The position numbers and the translations under genes were made by a program. Shown here piece after piece: positions 61,742 through 64,000 of a DNA stretch of 64,000 nucleotides. The notes under the pieces are model-generated. The model was given only the letters and a program-made list of their open reading frames with translations. It had not been told where the DNA came from and made no database searches. The stretch is from Pseudomonas frederiksbergensis (lineage in GTDB: Bacteria; Pseudomonadota; Gammaproteobacteria; Pseudomonadales; Pseudomonadaceae). The stretch is from contig NZ_MOBM01000006.1 of NCBI RefSeq assembly GCF_003732275.1, positions 124,001-188,000 of the forward strand, written 5' to 3'. Positions within the stretch are counted from its first letter, which is position 1. Each line of letters starts with the position of its first letter.

Positions 61742-63505
61742 ATGCATGCCATCAGCTTCATTCAGGATCTGGCAGTGATCATGTTGATCGCGGGTGTGGT
61801 GACCGTGCTCTTTCATCGTTTCAAACAGCCGGTGGTACTTGGCTACATCGTCGCCGGCTTCATCATCGGCCCGCACACGCCGCCGTTCAGCCTGATCCAC
61901 GATGAAGCAACCATCAAAACCCTCGCCGAACTCGGGGTGATTTTCCTGATGTTCTGCCTGGGGCTGGAGTTCAGCCTGCGCAAGCTGTTCAAGGTTGGCG
62001 CCACGGCGTTTATAGCGGCCTTCCTGGAAATCGTCCTGATGATCTGGATCGGCTACGAAATCGGCCGCTGGTTCGACTGGAATACCATGGACTCGCTGTT
62101 CCTCGGCGCGATCCTGGCAATTTCCTCGACCACTATCATCGTCAAGGCACTCAACGACCTGAAGATGAAGAACGAGCGTTTTGCCCAACTGATCTTCGGC
62201 GTACTGATCGTCGAAGACATCCTCGGCATCGGCATCATCGCGTTGCTGTCGAGCATCGCGGTCAGCGGCACCGTCAGCTCCGGCGAAGTGTTTTCCACGG
62301 TCGGCAAGCTTTCACTGTTCATGATTGTCGCACTGGTTATAGGCATTCTGCTGGTGCCCCGACTGTTGGCCTACGTGGCGAAATTCGACAGCAACGAGAT
62401 GTTGCTGATCACCGTGCTGGGCCTGTGTTTCGGCTTCTGCCTGCTGGTGGTCAAACTTGAATACAGCATGGTCCTCGGTGCGTTCCTGATTGGCGCGATC
62501 ATGGCTGAATCGCGGCAATTGCTGAAGATCGAGCAGTTGATCGAGCCGGTTCGCGACTTGTTCAGTGCGATTTTCTTCGTCGCCATCGGCCTGATGCTCG
62601 ACCCGATGATCCTGCTGCAATACGCCTGGCCGATCGCGGTGATCACCGTGGCTGTGGTGCTGGGAAAGATGTTGTCCTGCGGCCTCGGTGCCTTTATCGC
62701 CGGCAATGACGGACGCACCTCACTGCGCGTGGGGATGGGGCTCTCACAGATTGGCGAATTCTCTTTCATCATCGCGGCGTTGGGCATGACGCTGCAGGTC
62801 ACCAGCAACTTTCTCTACCCGGTGGCGGTGGCCGTCTCGGTGATCACCACGCTGTTGACGCCGTATCTGATTCGCGCGGCCGATCCGCTGTCGATCAAGC
62901 TTGCTGCGGTGATGCCGCAGCGTCTGAGCCGTGTGCTGGGGATGTATGGCGAATGGCTGCGCAGCATTCAGCCTCAGGGTGAGGGCGCACTGTTGGCGTC
63001 GATGATTCGGCGGATTCTGTTGCAGGTAGGGGTCAATCTGGCGTTGGTGATTGCGATCTTTCTCTCGGGCGCGTTCTTCGCCGAGCGTATGTCCGTTTAC
63101 CTACAGGACTGGATCAGCGATCCGAGCTGGCAGAAAGCGTTGATCTGGGGCGGGGCGTTGCTGTTGTCACTGCCGTTCCTGATCGCCGCTTATCGCAAGC
63201 TCAAGGCGCTGTCGATGTTGCTGGCAGAGATGGGCGTGAAGCCGGAAATGGCCGGCCGCCACACACAGCGAGTGCGCCGGGTGATCGCCGAAGTGATCCC
63301 GATACTCTCGCTGTTGGTGATTTTCCTGCTGCTGGCAGTCTTGTCGGCCAGTATTCTGCCGACCAACAAGTTGCTGGTGCTGATCGTCATAGTCGCGGCC
63401 GCGGTGGCGGCGCTGCTCTGGCGCTGGTTCATTCGCGTGCATACGCGGATGCAGGTGGCCTTGCTGGAAACGCTGGACAATCACAAGGAATCGTCTGGGC
63501 ATTGA
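61742..63505 (+). CDS. Kef-type cation:proton antiporter (CPA2)
   Basis: A 587-residue inner-membrane protein with 12 or more helices of the CPA2 exchanger family. It has FKQPVVLGYIVAGFIIGP, the hallmark ELGVIFLMFCLGLEFS, LAISSTTIIVKALNDL, and GMGLSQIGEFSFIIAAL. It lacks the TrkA-N nucleotide-binding domain of KefB/KefC; instead the C-terminal 170 residues carry further membrane segments. AAGGAG lies 10 bases before the ATG at 61742; the open frame runs 50 codons upstream. Probably K+ or Na+ exchange for protons. Confidence 0.9.
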   Translation: MHAISFIQDLAVIMLIAGVVTVLFHRFKQPVVLGYIVAGFIIGPHTPPFSLIHDEATIKTLAELGVIFLMFCLGLEFSLRKLFKVGATAFIAAFLEIVLMIWIGYEIGRWFDWNTMDSLFLGAILAISSTTIIVKALNDLKMKNERFAQLIFGVLIVEDILGIGIIALLSSIAVSGTVSSGEVFSTVGKLSLFMIVALVIGILLVPRLLAYVAKFDSNEMLLITVLGLCFGFCLLVVKLEYSMVLGAFLIGAIMAESRQLLKIEQLIEPVRDLFSAIFFVAIGLMLDPMILLQYAWPIAVITVAVVLGKMLSCGLGAFIAGNDGRTSLRVGMGLSQIGEFSFIIAALGMTLQVTSNFLYPVAVAVSVITTLLTPYLIRAADPLSIKLAAVMPQRLSRVLGMYGEWLRSIQPQGEGALLASMIRRILLQVGVNLALVIAIFLSGAFFAERMSVYLQDWISDPSWQKALIWGGALLLSLPFLIAAYRKLKALSMLLAEMGVKPEMAGRHTQRVRRVIAEVIPILSLLVIFLLLAVLSASILPTNKLLVLIVIVAAAVAALLWRWFIRVHTRMQVALLETLDNHKESSGH

Positions 63506-63527
63506 CCACGCAATGCATCAGGGCGGA

Positions 63528-63935
63528 TCAGCTTTCCAGCCAGACGTCCCGCGCCCAGTGCCATACCGATTCCCAGGTTTCTTCGGCGATCAGCTCTTCT
63601 TCGGCCAACCACAGCACCACGGTGCCGTCTTCTTCGACCAGGTAGTAATTGTCACCGTCCTGGCAGATCGGAATCATGCTGCGATCGACGCCAGCGTCCC
63701 AGGCGTTGGCGGCAACGTCTGGCAGGTAGGTGTGGGACTGCGGATCGGTGACGGTCACCGGCTCCAGGCTGCCGTAGACCACGTCGCTGACGGTCAGCAA
63801 AAATTCTCTGAAGACGAACGGGATGTCGATGAACAGTTGCTCTTCGATTTCCACAATCTGATCTTCGTCAGGCAATTCCAAGGGGACCGGTACCGGTTCG
63901 TTGGCTTCACGCAGTTGTTCGATGATTTCTTCCAC
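63528..63935 (-). CDS. SMI1/KNR4-family protein
   Basis: A 135-residue acidic protein of the SMI1/KNR4 (SUKH) type. It starts MEEIIEQLREANEPV, then PLELPDEDQIVEIEEQLFID, and has IPFVFREFLLTVSDVVYG, the family core, followed by MIPICQDGDNYYLVEEDGTV. In many bacteria the family includes immunity proteins to nuclease toxins; no toxin gene is next to this one in the window. A housekeeping or orphan immunity role is possible. Convergent with the antiporter gene. Confidence 0.85.
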   Translation of the reverse strand: MEEIIEQLREANEPVPVPLELPDEDQIVEIEEQLFIDIPFVFREFLLTVSDVVYGSLEPVTVTDPQSHTYLPDVAANAWDAGVDRSMIPICQDGDNYYLVEEDGTVVLWLAEEELIAEETWESVWHWARDVWLES

Positions 63936-64000
63936 GTCCGGGATCCTCTTGCTTGATGGCGCGGTTTAGTTGGGGCGGTTTATACAGTAGCTCGCTATAG

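Overview
This window is a chromosomal segment of a Pseudomonas of the P. fluorescens complex. The evidence is gene order (atpD-atpC-glmU-glmR-glmS, the complete common polysaccharide antigen locus, the zinc-starvation paralogue cluster, then pdxY, thioesterase, Kef antiporter and SMI1/KNR4 gene), P. aeruginosa-like protein sequences, high G+C coding sequence, and several REP doublets (REPINs) of the kind common in fluorescent pseudomonads.

Layout. 1-5.5 kb: end of the ATP synthase operon, then glmU, glmR and glmS (cell-wall amino sugar supply). 5.8-12.7 kb, just downstream of glmS where the Tn7 attachment site lies: a minus-strand operon that looks like a ribosomally made, modified peptide (RiPP) system. 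It has a 58-residue candidate precursor, an attenuator-like hairpin, YcaO, TfuA, an HExxH protein, a MoaD/ThiS-like carrier ending in Gly-Gly, a MoeB-rhodanese E1-like enzyme, an MFS exporter and a spermidine-synthase-like methyltransferase. 13-16.5 kb: LysR regulator, glutathione transferase, a PNPOx-family protein, and a DUF6124 gene with a folded 5' leader that can hide its ribosome binding site. 16.7-31.8 kb: D-rhamnan (common polysaccharide antigen) genes, with wbpZYX-wzt-wzm-wbpW-gmd-rmd on the minus strand and five divergent accessory genes (two glycosyltransferases, two methyltransferases, one acyltransferase). 32-38 kb: a DUF3142 lipoprotein with a TPR protein, LysE exporter with an Lrp regulator, and lpdA.

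38.3-59.4 kb is dominated by zinc-starvation genes. One operon has three SPFH (HflK/HflC-like) membrane proteins, one with a very His-rich head, followed by an HmtA-like P1B-ATPase; a degenerate Zur-box-like palindrome precedes it. After cfa, cls and a DUF3617 gene comes a seven-gene minus-strand operon folE2-znuC-znuB-znuA-gammaCA-pyrC2-thrS-like. A perfect Zur-type palindrome (54014-54028) separates it from divergent amiA. A second perfect palindrome (55731-55745) sits before dksA2-zigA-DUF1826, with a second COG0523 GTPase further on. Many of these products are zinc-independent or spare copies of zinc enzymes, so the region reads as a programme for keeping translation control, folate, pyrimidine and peptidoglycan functions running when zinc is scarce.

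Most interesting points: (i) the RiPP locus with its own sulfur-relay parts and a Cys-free precursor; (ii) a ThrRS-like protein in the Zur operon that keeps TGS/editing-like and anticodon-binding domains but lacks the whole catalytic core; (iii) the DUF6124 leader with two crossing helices and a hairpin over the Shine-Dalgarno; (iv) the His-rich SPFH/HmtA operon. No tRNA, rRNA, CRISPR array or transposase was found. Domain and motif statements come from reading the translations; no database search was run.
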